Below, in pieces: positions 37,801 through 50,600 of a stretch of DNA of 64,000 bases (the stretch's first letter is position 1; the number at the start of each line of letters is the position of its first letter). The DNA comes from Membranipora membranacea (Eukaryota; Bryozoa; Gymnolaemata; Cheilostomatida; Membraniporidae). The position numbers and the translations under genes were made by a program. Where the stretch lies: the NCBI GenBank assembly GCA_914767715.1, contig OU612068.1:32612001-32676000 (forward strand). Reading direction: 5' to 3'. Below the pieces are notes generated by a model. The model was not told the DNA's origin. It searched no databases and saw nothing but the letters and a program-made list of their open reading frames with translations.

Positions 37801-40800
37801 TGTCAGTTTTCTCTGTGAATTTTTAACAACATTACCCATACAGAGTGGTTTGTCCATAGGGTCATAGGCTTGAGATAAGACTCATTGTGATCACTGCAAG
37901 AAGTTTGCATCACCAGTTATCTTGAGCCAACCAGCAATTGTGCCAACTTAATGCTTTCACACGACTACTTTTAGAAATTTCTCATCAGACTATAACTATA
38001 TAAGGGAGCTTTTCCTGTGGTAAATTATTCAGCTGACTAAGCTTACCTATAAACTCATACTGTATAACTGTTTTTATGATAGATGTACGGGCTGACTTTA
38101 TAGCCTCAGCTACAAGGTTTTTAATTTCCTCCTGTTTCTCTAAGGCTAGCCTCATTAGATTGTCTGAGAGCTCTTGTTCTTTAGTTCTTGCAAACTCTAA
38201 TCTCTTTGGAGTGATCATCATGTCTCGCTGCATATCAAACGCTTGCATTATGAAATTATTCAGGCTCCTGCAAAAACATAAATCTCCATGAAGATAAAAG
38301 ACAAGATAAGAATTTATTGAAACACTCGAAAAAACCATGGGGTTTATAATGGAGTAGTTTTAAATAAATAAAATGGAAAAAAGAAAAGAAATATGTGGTA
38401 GAGCCACTGCGACCAAGACTACTGTCGGGAAAAATAGTATTGGTAATTTTGTTCACCTGAAGCATCACATAGCATGTTATCCCTTGGACACCAAGCATTC
38501 TTACCTTTTGTGTACGAGATGTAACATTGTCGTCATAGTGATAAGTTTATTTCTGAGAATTTCAGAAGCGAATTTACAGAGTTTGTTTGAGAGTTGAGAT
38601 GGTTCCTCGACAATGTCTGTTTCAGGTATGGAATGGACCATCTCACCGTTCACTGTACCGGCAGGTCGATTCTTAGATGATAGCACCATTGTAACAAAAC
38701 CTATTCTTGCTGTAATAAATAAAATAAACAACATGTTAAATATTTTCACGCTGACAGCAAGGCCCCAAGGAATTCACAGTTTTTTATGGTTGCAGATTGA
38801 TAATTAGAGGTGATAAGAGGTTTTGGCATGAAAATAAGATTAAATAACATAACATAGAGTTATATTAAAGCTATCCATATCCATTGATCACCATTGTGGT
38901 AGACTGAAGAGGGGTATAAAAAAACTACTATTCCTCACCGAGTTGCTCGTAAAGACCCATCCTGATCAGTGTGGATTGTTTGACTAGGAGAGGTTTAGCC
39001 TTAGCACTCTCTGACGCATCTTCTCCAGGGGGAGCCTCATAGAGTCCAACATTGATAAACAACATTGGTATGTTCATGTTATGGTCTTCTATTTCACTTA
39101 GCTGCTCCACCTCCTGAGGGTTAATCACCACAATGTATCATAAATCTATAGGATGTGCTTTTTAGTAGTGAGGATAGTTATCATACGGCGGGGGGGGGGG
39201 CAAAAGCGTAGGAGAAAAATATGTGTTCAGAACTTTTTATAACTGTTAATAGGGTGCCTTGACATAAAGAATTATATATCCGAACCAACCACAAAGTAAG
39301 GATACACCCATATATTAATAAAATTACAATCACTAACACTCGGACCTGGCCATAAAAATTTGAACATACTTATGGGGTTGTAGACCTTACAAACTTGCTA
39401 AACTGCTGTTTCTTAGTTGTCACTTAAATGAAACTGACTACACAAAGTTTAGTAGCTGTAGTTGAGTCATCCTTATCAGGGCAATACATCAAGCATGATA
39501 GGTTTCCAAGGCGAGAGCACTTAGAAACTGTGATCTTTATATCCAGGTTAGTTAAATACCAGTAACCAATAAATGATAAAAAGTCACTAATTGAGCCGAA
39601 AAAAAGGAAAAACTCAAGTACATAAGGAAGCTCAGTCTCAACCTCAGGTACACAAGTACTCCCTACTCACTAAATAGGACAGACTAGTATGTGTGAATAG
39701 GCCTATATTACTACATATACAATGGCATACAAGACAATCCCTTAAACTACAGATAAGATAAGAGAGAGATCGAGAGTTACCTTATCTGAGAGTTCGAGAC
39801 CAGCGACGGCATACAGACATATATACAGTACGTCATCAGTACATGTCTTAAGAGTATCAATAAAACTAGATTTAGTATTAGATGAAGTGACAATAACATC
39901 GAGTCCCTCCTTCATTAGTGTGTTGCTCAGTGATACATCTACAAAATCACAACATGAGAATAAGTCATGTTAATCAACATGTTGGCTAAAAATGTGAGTA
40001 GCCAGTTTTGGGAGACCACATCTCCATCAAAATAAGGCGCTGTTAGAATCGTGTTGTTCAACTGTCTTGGGTTAGTTTCTCATTGTCCCAGCGATATGTT
40101 ATATGTAAACAAGCCCAACGATGGTGTTCTTCAGATATGTAAATTTTCACCCTCCCATTGCTTTCTTTCGTGTTGCTGCAAAAACTCCAATCTTAATGCA
40201 ACTGTTGAGACCCACCAAACGATTCTCACATATTAATTACAGGCTGTCAGAGATAGTAAGTCTGTGGTTCAGAAATAGTAAATTCCTGTATGGCTTGGGA
40301 TGTCAAACAATTTCTTTAATATCTGGTCTTTGATTAACTGCATAATGATGATAGGTGTGAATTGATATAGTCTTAGTTGGTAGTTGGTCAAAATATGTTC
40401 TGAGTGGGTAAGGCTGGTTTTTTTCCTTTGCTACAAGATATTGTTCCATCATTTAGGCCCTACCACAGGCAAACACTGCATTGTGAATTTTAAACTTAAA
40501 GTTCCACCACAATGTATACAGCACATATCGTGTACTGCAAAGTGGTGCTGTAAGACCCTGACAATTGTTTCGATTGTTTTGCTGGGCAATTTTTTAGCAC
40601 ACATATCCCCAAGATGCTGACAATGGATGTGTGAGCCCTTACCCAATACAGCTTGAGAATCTTCATCAATAGATCCATCTTCAGCTGTTTTTACTTTGAG
40701 GTCTTCTATTGGAAGAGTTTTCCACGGTCTGTCATAAGCCACTAAGTTATCTACCAACTCATACTGATCTGGTAAACTCAGACCAACGGTCTGTGTCCGA

Positions 40801-41505
40801 CCGTAGCGGAATCTAGAATATACAAGAGCGAGTAAATGGACTTGTTATAATATATGAAATATCAGCAGTCAAACTGTTTTTACATCCATCATGACGGACC
40901 CTAGCCAGTGCAGCACAGATGAGTCAAGTACTGACTAGGTCAGGCCAATCTAGTACAGTGTAAGCTGGTTATAGTTCAAACTTTATAATTCAAAACTCCT
41001 GTCAGACAAGGAAAAATGGTCCCTTTATCCAAATCTCAATGCATTCTAATGTCACCTTAATCAGACTCTGCTTAATTCGGAAAAAATTTTTTGGTCCCCA
41101 AAGGTTTGAATTAAGTGAGCTGCACTGTATATCTATGTTATAACGCTGAATCTGTCATGAGCATTGTGTTCCCCTGGCACTCATTACACATGGGAAGTAA
41201 ACCAAACGCATAGACGCAGTCGTCTAGAATCAGCTGCTCTCACACAATAAGGTTCATGCAGGTCTGCTACAACAGATGCACTATAATATTCCTCATACAG
41301 AGGTCCATAGTATACCTGACTGTTCTCCAGGCAGCAGTCTCTGCCTGATCTGTGGGTATATCCGGATATATTGATTCATTGAATATCTGATTGAAAAGAG
41401 CGCCTTTAGTGGTCTGTGATTGCCCTAGAACCACTAGACAAGGAGGGCTGTTGATAAGTTTACGAATATCATCCTCCTCTGTGAAAGATTCTCCAGAAAG
41501 GCGTA
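31835..41505 (-). CDS. DSTYK: Dual serine/threonine and tyrosine protein kinase (5' exon missing from model)
   Basis: 17 phase-consistent exons on the minus strand: 41505-41316, 40812-40643, 39938-39781, 39113-38939, 38709-38505, 38267-38047, 37651-37499, 37063-36870, 36598-36501, 36287-36079, 35472-35316, 35043-34888, 34280-34190, 33934-33775, 32668-32570, 32399-32267, 31928-31835 (886 aa). The N-terminal ~600 residues match the DSTYK-specific region ([29 protein letters not shown]). The kinase domain has [11 protein letters not shown], the VAIK-type Lys in [13 protein letters not shown], catalytic [11 protein letters not shown] instead of DFG (normal for this kinase), GTPIHMAPE, and the C-lobe [16 protein letters not shown]. 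Vertebrate DSTYK is ~930 aa; about 50-100 N-terminal residues must lie in an upstream exon I could not identify. It looks functional. Confidence 0.93.
40954..41129. mobile_element. Pogo/Tigger-like MITE with TA duplication
   Basis: A 172-bp unit (40956-41127) with terminal inverted repeats starting CAGTG (left CAGTGTAAGCTGG, right complement CAGTGCAGCTCAC) is flanked by TA on both sides. The inner ends carry related TTCAAA/TTTGAA sequence. It has no coding capacity. It sits in the DSTYK intron between exons 41505-41316 and 40812-40643. Confidence 0.7.
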
Positions 41506-41689
41506 CTGCAAACAAAGTACATGAAAGCCTATCAAGTGATCATTTGGATGATGAAGAAACACCTGTTGCTATGATGGAGCACATGCAGGTGTTCTCAATA
41601 TGGTTATGTGGTAGATACATTGTCACATTTTTAGTTTGCTAGAGTCCATTTTTCCATTCCCATCACGAAGCATGCAATAACGATTATTG

Positions 41690-42116
41690 CATATCATGTT
41701 GTGCTAAAAATGTGTCCGGTAAATGGCCATCCGCCACACATATTTGTGAAAGGGCCATCTATTTTCCCTTATATCAATCACAAAGTGTGACCGTCACAAA
41801 CCCATCCGGATGCCTATTTAGCAACCACCGGATGTCCGCGTGGCATCTGGTGGTTGCCAAATAGGCATCCGGCTGGCACTTCAACATCCGGAAGGGTTTC
41901 TTGACCTGATAATGGGTGTTTAAAATCCATTCTCCTTTGTTATGATCCCATCCGCCTCCGTCAAATTTAAATCCGGAAGCATTTCATGCAACCGGATGCC
42001 CATTTGGCATCCGGCAGTTGTCCGAGTGCCAACCAGATGCCTCTCGGACAAACACCGGATGCAAAGTGGACATCCGGCCGTTGTCCGATAGGCATCCGGA
42101 TGGGTTATTAGCGCAA
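41690..42116. repeat. GGATG/CATCC palindrome-rich repeat, copy 2 (inverted relative to copy 1)
   Basis: It begins with GTGCTAAAAATGTGTCCGG and the conserved CCGGTAAATGGCCATCCGCC, the reverse complement of the right end of copy 1. Then follow about ten CATCCGG/CCGGATG units, several as palindromes around GCCCATTTGGCATCC. No ORF. It lies just upstream of the first recovered DSTYK exon. Confidence 0.75.
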
Positions 42117-42779
42117 CATATCATATGTGTACTTTTTCAATCAGCGGCAGGAGTAAGATAGATTGAAATGCGATTGCATCGCGAATCAGGTAAAGGACTA
42201 GAAGGATCATCTCACTAGAGTCAACTCATGTATTTGCCTAAGTTTGCAGTTGTTATGCACACACTTTTATTCTATCATGCACCTTTTGATTGGCAGAATT
42301 TCGACAAATTCTGCCAAATTCTTAACAGATCCACTAATAACAAGGCATATGTTGGATCTTGCATCTCTAGAGTGTGCTAAACATTCACACAAGTCAACCC
42401 ACTCAAAAGATCAGCATAATTCACAATGTCACTATTCTCTGTCCTTGTATGGGAACATTCTCACAGTCAATAAAAAAAAAAAATTCTTTGCACCAACTTT
42501 AACCCACCTCCACCAAGTTGAGCTGTGTGTTCTATTTCATCAAATAGTTCAGAAGTTTCACTCAACACATGCCTTACTCTGCTGATGTCTTGATTAAATA
42601 TGTTTATTTCACTCCTCAGAAGAGAAGGAAGACTCATGTTTATTGCATATGAAGCATAGGTTCCATAGAACAGCCAGCAATCTGTTCATGCAGTATATAT
42701 GTACAAGAGTTCTGTGTAAATTTGCAGTTTTTTTTCACTGGTGTTATATTTTGCTTCTTTCCAAGGTCAAGGAAAAGTG
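42117..42779. other. Non-coding stretch upstream of the DNA transposon
   Basis: AT-rich sequence with no recognised exon. It is a candidate location for the missing DSTYK first exon or promoter, but no match was found. Confidence 0.3.
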
Positions 42780-42785
42780 GGCGTG

Positions 42786-42917
42786 TACGGCAGACGAGCT
42801 GCGCCATGTGGTAAAAATAATTCGGAATGGCGCAGCTCGGCTACATGCAATTAACATGTGGCGCAGCTCGGCTAGAGGCAATTTATGTGTGGCGCAGCTC
42901 GGCTAGTTTCAAATTTT
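42786..42917 (+). repeat. Left terminal inverted repeat of the DNA transposon
   Basis: Pairs with 45882-46013. It has one outward-facing GAGCTGCGCCA copy at the tip and three inward GGCGCAGCTCGGCTA copies, which look like an array of transposase binding sites. Confidence 0.85.
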
Positions 42918-43652
42918 GAAGCCATGAGAACACAACTCATGACTTTGATAGTCTGTCATGACTCAGTCGGAAAAAGTTAGAGTCAACTTGGGTTTTGGAG
43001 GTATGATTGTTAACAACTAAGTCTGCACCATCTTGATAGCTGAGTCTGATAATTGGGTCCTAGGCCTGACTTTGAGGTTAGAGCATCACTCACTGGCCTG
43101 AGCACTGAAAGGTGACCTTTTTAATGTTATCACTATCAGACATTCTCAACATAGAACCACCTTAGAAAAGATATTACAAAGGAGAGGAGTCTGTCAGGTG
43201 AACTGTTGTGATTGTCACCAACCAATCTGTCTTACCAAGGACCAGCAGCAGGGACTAGCTAGGAGCACTCCTTGATCTTCCACTACAGACAGTTCCTGGA
43301 CCAATCTGTAGAATCTATGTATGTATGTATTTAATTTTTGTCATTGAATCACTCATTGTTACAGTGAATGGGAGTCAAAGAATTGGTGAAATGTTGATGA
43401 TGATGCAGCACCCTCACTCACTGGCAGGCTACTATCTTATCTATCTATGACCCAATTGGCCCAAGGGCCAATGGTCCTACTCCAAAACCTTTCTGGGTAT
43501 GTAGCAATGTTTGACTTTCATATTACATTCAACTCTTTCATTCAATGACCTCTTAGTTCTATCTATAACCCAGGAATATGAACTTTTTTCACAGTTGAGC
43601 ATCTCATTTGGTTTCTGCATTAATTGATCCTATTTTAATTTTCCCTTTTCAG

Positions 43653-43845
43653 AACGGTTGAAGACAAGGTGATGACAACAACATTGAAACTAGCCTATGG
43701 CCCAGTGGTCTATCATAATATTGTTGGAAATAAAGTCATCTGGATGATCAATATGCCGACACGCAACTTGCCGATCAACTATGAGATACGAGTCTGCAAC
43801 GTAGTGCCACAAAGAAGCCCAGATGACCTCTTTACAGAAGTCTAA
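43653..43845 (+). CDS. Exon-like ORF inside the DNA transposon, function unknown
   Basis: A clean splice acceptor (pyrimidine tract then CAG at 43650-43652) is followed by 64 codons and a stop (TAA). The translation is protein-like (TLKLAYGPVVYHNIVGNK, then MPTRNLPINYEIRVCN) and shows no low complexity. I do not recognise the family. About 450 bp upstream a second protein-like stretch (43140-43275: LEKILQRRGVCQVNCCDCHQ) also ends in a stop. Both could be remnants of the transposase or a captured host exon. Confidence 0.35.
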
Positions 43846-45168
43846 CTCCTCGGTCTTAGTATCTATTGATTTTTTTTATTGCTTGTGGGTCAGGTTTTCA
43901 GTTTAGGAACTCAAGCAGTCAAGCACATTTGAATTGTAAATGCCCAAAGTGCCACTGATAAGCTGATTCAAATCAATCGTGAGTTCTAATAGACAACAAA
44001 TACATCGGTGAACTGACTTGACAACTGTAATCTGTAAGTGGGTACCAAATTATTATCAAAGTTTTCTCTCTGGTCGGATTTTTATTTTTTCTTCTTACAT
44101 ACCATGTTTGTTTGTTGTTGAGGAGCTGACATAACTGGTCCCTTTATTTCTTTTTTCGTTATTTGTTTTGTGTAACGTAATTTAAGCACAATAATAATTA
44201 TACTATGCCTAAGAAAGTTCACTTGACGCATTTTTGTGACGGCTGTATTACCATCTATATTCATACAGGGATGATATGACTTGGCTGTTTAGTCTACAGA
44301 ATAACGCATAGATAGATGAGAATTTTGTCAACAGTGACTGAAAGTTCTTTGAATAAAAAACAGCTTAGGTGCCCTACTTAGGTCTCGTTCCCAAATCACT
44401 CTCTCATAGATAGAACTATACCTATGCATTCTGAGTAAACGATTTGTGCACGAATTGTCTAATTGAGCTAAATGACCAGACTACCTTGGGAGGAGGATTG
44501 ATTTTAGTTGAGAGGACAACTCATATGTCTGATACAATCATACCAGAGAGTTAGGGACAATTGTTATATTTTGTCCCCAACTCCTTGATCATACATACTC
44601 CCTGATATATTTTGCTCACCCAAGGACTTACTATCACTCTCCAATGTTGGAGTAAGGATATGCGTTTGGTTTGACCCAAAAAAGTTGGAACAATGTGACT
44701 ACGAGCCAGGATACCTGTGGCCGTTATACATATTATATTCAATGTACCTGAAAATAAAAATGATCAGCACAAAACACTGAATCATTTGATCTGGTTATTA
44801 TTGATAGATTTAAGCAGAGTATAGCAGGGTGCGAGGACTGCCTTACGCAATGAACCTTCTTCTCAGTTCTCTGGGGCCTGCACCCAGTGACCAAGCACCC
44901 TGATGAAGTTTGTTCATCTAATTGATACCGCAAAAACTCCCTAGGTATCACTATCAACAGCATTGGATACTAACTGAAGTTGCATGCTTGACATTGATTT
45001 ATCATCTACAACATACAGTTAGATGTTGAAAGACTAGGCGATGAGCTGTGCTACGGCATTATTATTGTGTATAAAATCTCATGGATCTCTAGTTGTTCAT
45101 TGGAAAATACTTTTACTTGGCGAAGTCTCAGCATCTTAAATCCGGCTAAGTGAACCAGCCACTGTCTT

Positions 45169-45196
45169 ACCAAGGAGTTCCCTCTAACTCCTTGGT
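45169..45196. repeat. ACCAAGGAGTT hairpin repeat inside the DNA transposon
   Basis: ACCAAGGAGTT, six-base spacer, AACTCCTTGGT. It lies within the interior of the 42786-46013 element. Confidence 0.7.
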
Positions 45197-45881
45197 CTTA
45201 CCAATGCAATCCTGATACATGTTGAGGTTTATACGGGATCAAAGATTAAGTCGGTCTAGTGATGATTGCATATGATTCCTATGGCTTATCTCTGGTTAAT
45301 CTCTAAAATGCTCCTTCATAATCATACAGGCTGTAAAATAAAACATGTAAACATACAAAAATGTTATTTGGACAGATTACTGACACATCAATCACAGTCA
45401 AACTTTAAACAAAGTAACTTGATGAGCTCTAAAGCCCTCTCTACGCTTCCAGTATATGCCCTACATCTAGCAGACATGACTACACACCTTACATTGTATA
45501 CACAAGTAGGTTAAGGTAGTACAAGTAGCCCTATTGTATTTAAATGATCATCACATCCAATCCAATCATTCCTTCACATGATGATAATGATACTTAATCA
45601 CTACCTTAATAATATAACTTTCATACCTTATTGTGGAGAATACTATACTATACTTACAGCCATATCATAGGTGGGGAAAGTCAAGCAACTTCTCAAACAC
45701 TGACTGTGACTCCCTGCTGTGACTGCCACTCCTAGTTCAACTTATGAAAAATAGTCCTCTTGCTTTTTCAGCTAGATCTTGAACAATAGAGCTGTGATAA
45801 ATTCCCGCTCATTTATCAGTTCCGACAGATGGGCAAACTTTTACAAGTCTATCAATATTGGGAATCATGTGCTCTTGATAA

Positions 45882-46013
45882 CAAATTTTGAAACTAGCCG
45901 AGCTGCGCCACACATAAATCGCCTCTAGCCGAGCTGCGCCACATGTAAATTGCCTCTAGCCGAGCTGCGCCATCTGACATTATTTTCTCCCCTGGCGCAG
46001 CTCGTCTGCCGTA
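45882..46013 (-). repeat. Right terminal inverted repeat of the DNA transposon
   Basis: Mirror image of the left end with a few substitutions and the same four-site layout. It is followed at once by GGCGTG. Confidence 0.85.
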
Positions 46014-47557
46014 GGCGTGATATTAATCTTGGATTTAAAAAGAGGAAGAATGTGAATACGAAGGCGTCCCACCAAATGGGAACAAATCATGAGAGATCTC
46101 AGTCTACAGTATATTGGACACAAAATGATGTGCAGACAACTACTATGACTGGTCCAAACAATCTACGCACCCTCTCTGCTCTGCCTATAGGGAGTTGCCC
46201 CAAACTCCTTGCTCTGTCTGCTCTACATATCATATATTCTTTACCCACTCATTAAAACAATTGTGCCAGCCTACTCCTTAGTTGTACCCACACTGATCAC
46301 GTTAATAACCTCCGCATGCATGTAATAGTGTAGTCTTGATATCAGTGTGACTAATACCTAGCCTGGGCAGGCTGTCCTGTCGACACGACAGCCTGCCCAG
46401 GCTAACTTATACCAAAGTGAACGTATTACTGTATCACAGTGATAGAAAAGGCAAAGCTTCCCTGTGCACTTTCAATGTTTCGTGACTGTTAGAAGATGTT
46501 CGTAATGTTGACATGTTTTAACTCACGGAGGAAGATTTTCGTTCATTACCTTACATGTTCAACATGTAAAACTATGTGTACATGTTGATTTCCGAGTATA
46601 CATTGTATGAGAGAATGAGCTAAAGCCAGATATTCTGATGTTGAATATAGCTTTTAATAACATATCAAAATAAAAAAGTAGTCAAGGGATGTTCATTACC
46701 AAACTCACAAACTACAGGTCATTGATTCAAGCTTCGCAGGTCTCGCTCATGTGAATCTATCGATTCAGTGGCCATTTCCTCTTACAACCAAGCCAAAGAT
46801 AAGATTCATTGTGCGAACCATGATGTATGAAATTTTAAAAGAAAGGGTAATGGTAATAGTTGATTGGTGGAGGTTTATCTCTATAAATTCATCTCAAGGA
46901 GGAAATATCAATCGGGAAGCTTCTGACTTATCAGGGTTACTTACACACTAGCTCTAGTAAAAAATTGCCTGTCGATAAATCACCAGAAATGACTATAGGA
47001 AATGTGTGAGCAATTGATATGACAACAATGAAATCTTGAAAACCTGATGAATATTCCAGTTTATTATTTAATCGTTAATTTTATTATGGAGAAGTGAACT
47101 GACAAAAGAATGAGCTGCCAATGTAAAAGAATGTATAACAAAGAGAAATCTACTTGTCTAAAATTAAAAATGCAATGTCATCATAAATGCCATAAATATC
47201 TGACAAAAGCCTTGGTTAGACTAGCTACAATCAGTCATATTATTATTCACATGATTGCCACTGAGTATAGATCCAGAGATGGGTGGATGGCCTGATTGAA
47301 TTATGGAGCAAATCGAATGTCCTAAAAAGACTTCTGTAAAAAATATGTATTGCTAAAATCAGTTGGAAACCTCAAAGTAGAACAAAACAATTATCTAGAT
47401 TCACGTTAACAGAAATTTTGTCTCATAACCTGCAACACAAGCTAATAAAATTCCAGTAATTCCGTAGAAGATGATGATGCGTGTATTAGGCTATCACATC
47501 ACTCACATCATTGGGTGATATTTGGTCCTGTGTTGAGCATCACTCTCTGAATGGGAT
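46014..47557. other. Non-coding interval between the transposon and GPD
   Basis: No exon was found. It contains a 44-bp palindrome near 46360-46403. The GPD 3' UTR should occupy its right end. Confidence 0.35.
46360..46403. repeat. Palindrome TAGCCTGGGCAGGCTGTC / GACAGCCTGCCCAGGCTA
   Basis: Inverted repeat arms of about 20 bp around a GTCGAC-like centre, one arm mismatch. Flanking sequence has weak further inverted similarity, so it may be the core of a small foldback element. Confidence 0.65.
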
Positions 47558-47654
47558 TTACAAGTGCTCTGGATGGTTCTTCAGACAATCAATAAAGTCT
47601 TCTGGCTTCAGTTCTCCAAGACAGATTCGATGCACCGCAGTGAATAATGGGAAT
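47558..47654 (-). CDS. GPD1: GPD distal alternative last exon (canonical C-terminus)
   Basis: Acceptor CACATAG, then 31 codons: [14 protein letters not shown]...[13 protein letters not shown] and TAA. This is very close to the conserved animal GPD1 C-terminus. It joins exon 50132-50026 in phase (AC|A). Confidence 0.88.
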
Positions 47655-50600
47655 CTATGTGGAGGAAACATCAATCACAATTACAAGCGATGCAAGTTTC
47701 AGTTATATAATATATTTCATTACCACTTTTGAATCTTTTTGAAACTTGAATAAAAGTTGTCTTCTACTTTCAAAGAGGGGGACAACTAAAGCTTTCATGA
47801 TGCATGCTGGGAATGAGACGTAAGAAAGAATAAATAAAACTGTGACTGTTGGTAAATATATATCGCCCAAACATGAACAAAGACACAATGGCCTATCATC
47901 TACAGATGCAAAAGCCAGGGGGACAGCGAAATTGTTTGCCTACTTGCTTTTAGAAGAATGAGATGGGCAACAGCTGGGAGGGTGGTGATCAGAAAGACAG
48001 CAGAGTGATTATGATAGAAGAATTGCATTTTAGAGCTAACTGGCAGTAGCAGCATTTTATGTAGTCGTACTCGAAGTGCTCAGCCGGGTGCAAATGAGAG
48101 TTTGCAGATATTTCAAATATTCAATTCAAGGAATATAATGTCACTGAGCACTTAGAATATACTGTACGATTCATACTTTAGGACCAGATCAAAGAACATG
48201 CATAACATTAAAGTTTGAAGGGTGAATATGCCATCACTCTGTCAGCTTATTATAAAGCTTTTACCTCTTATATAATGTATATTTGAAAGTCAGAGATATC
48301 ACAAGAAAGATGAACTTTTGAACACAAACAACTTAGGAAATATTTCAGTCACGGTTGATGGGGTAAAGCAAGGCATTGGATTCCACAATTAAAGATTTTG
48401 TACAATTCAACTTATCACTGGACCCATCCTGGAAGCCAGCTCCAAAGATACTCAGAATTTTTTTTTTTTTATGTGAGATTCAGGTCATTAAGTCTTAGCC
48501 AGGATGCACTGTGGAATCAAGCTTAAACATTCAGAGACAGGAAGACAGCACTAACACATTACAGATCCATGGTATTTGTTTTGCGTTTTTCAATTAGTTA
48601 GAGTACGGTAGAGTTTCTATGGGCAGCTAGATCTGTTAGTTATCCATAGAAGTTTTCATGTAAGCTTCATCGATTCCCATTTCGTGTACAGGATGTCTAC
48701 ATAATGCATCATACAGACTATCCGGAGAGGCAACTCCTGAACAGATGTTATGAATCGCCACAAATAGTGGAAATCTACAAATGGGAGGTGCCTCAGATAT
48801 ACAAACTGTTCTCTCCATTATTTGCATGACATTTTGAACGTGATATAGCAATATTGTTTTGATAAACATTCAAAAAAGGTGAAATCAACCGTTGTTCATC
48901 TCTGAGCAATATCAACAAAACTGGCAGAGCTGTAGAAAAATCATTGTGATTTTATATAGATAATGTGCAAGTTGTAGATCAGATTAGAATCACAATAATT
49001 TATTCGTTGATCAACTATAATTTTAGTTGAATCTGCTATTTTTGCGACAAATGCTTCAATCACCATTGAGAATTTGATATGTTTAGCAAATTCTAGCAAG
49101 TGGGAAAAGTTCAGTTCCCTGATAGCAAGGCTATATCACTTTGTTATTTTTTCCATTGCTCTATTCATCATATCATATTGCACAAGAATTTTCAATAGCG
49201 TGACAACCACTTTTAAAGTGATAATGTTTGAAAGATTCATTTTATTTTGATCAGTGAATATTTTTAGATCTATCAACAGCTCTACAGTTCCGTTCACGGT
49301 CGGTCGGTAAAAAGCTGATGTATTCCAAATTACTAATATAATGTTGGTGATTGGTGAGTCAGCCTGCAATGCTTTCAGCATGCAACTCATTGCGGCACTA
49401 AACACGAACCTCTGGACAAAAGACTACAAGAACAGCTTATGACCCAATACCAGTCATGCTACAGCTGCAACATATCATTGAGAGGACTTACGAGAAATTG
49501 CATTGCTCAGTGGAGCGGTTTTCTTTGCTTCGGAAGTGAGAATTTGACTGATGCAACTCACTGTTAAATCCATTTCTTACTTACAATGACAAAGAGTTAG
49601 GCAACCTTCAGCCATGTTGAGACGACTCCTCAGCCGAGAAAACTTGGCTGAGAATGAGTATGCATGTTATATTTTATTCCCAGTCCTTACAAGTAGCTAT
49701 CACAAGCACAACTGCACACATACCAGTCAGCTCCCCATCATGAGGAGGGACAACAAATACGAGAGAGCCAATACTGTCTGAGACAAATAATGTCAAAAAC
49801 CTGACTGGTCGTCTAGTACAATGATAGCAGCGGTAGGCTCCTTTATCCCATGTTACCTGTACCAGCATTAGTCTCATTATACGGATAATAGATTGTGTGG
49901 TAATCAACCTCATGTCAGAGATTGACAGTTAGATGCGGCTGTGATATGGTGGTGCAGTTATAGCGAGGGTGCAGGCTTGTGATTTAAATTCACGTAAGGA
50001 TGAGAGTATGCAGACAGTGACTTACGTGTCCTCCATATTTTTAGCTTTGAGCATCACATTAACCTCCAGTGCAGTGGGTGGTCCCTGCAGCTTCTGACCA
50101 TTTAACATTTCCTTCTCAAGCTCTTCTATGGACTACAAAGTCATGAGGCTCATAAAGTTCGGAGTATCTTTAATGGACTTTGAGCAGGAATATCAGTAGC
50201 ACTATGGACACTTTTAGAACAGATGTTTGTGGCCGAGGCAAATTTTGTGGGAGGTATTTGGTACTGACTAGCACTGTGCTTTCATAGTCTCAATGTACAA
50301 CTTAGTATATTGAGTCTATGGGTGCTCCCATCATTATTATCATTATTTGACATCTGCTCTCATCAAGATAAACTTTGATAGTCCTCCTAACTCGAAAGAA
50401 CATATTCATAGACTAACCTTCTTAGTTTTTACCATAGCCTCAGCTACTTTCCTATTTCTTCCTCCATAACAAGTGGTGACGAGGTCAGCCACCCCGCAAC
50501 TCTCAAGGAAAGTGGCTGACTTAGTTCCCTCATAAAATGTATCAACAAACTTAATCATCTCCATGAGACCTAGTCTGATGACTGCTGCCTTAGTGTTGTC

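Larger units (their letters stand above)
42786..46013. mobile_element. DNA transposon with ~130-bp terminal inverted repeats and 6-bp TSD
   Basis: The ends are inverted repeats of about 130 bp (42786-42917 and 45882-46013) beginning TACGGCAGACGAGCTGCGCC. Each contains three further copies of GGCGCAGCTCGGCTA in the opposite orientation, spaced about 30-35 bp. The direct repeat GGCGTG flanks both ends (42780-42785, 46014-46019). The 3.2-kb interior has no long transposase ORF; only exon-like pieces were found (see 43653-43845). A 6-bp duplication with TAYGG ends would fit IS3EU-type elements, but that name is a tentative guess. It is probably non-autonomous or decayed. Confidence 0.8.
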
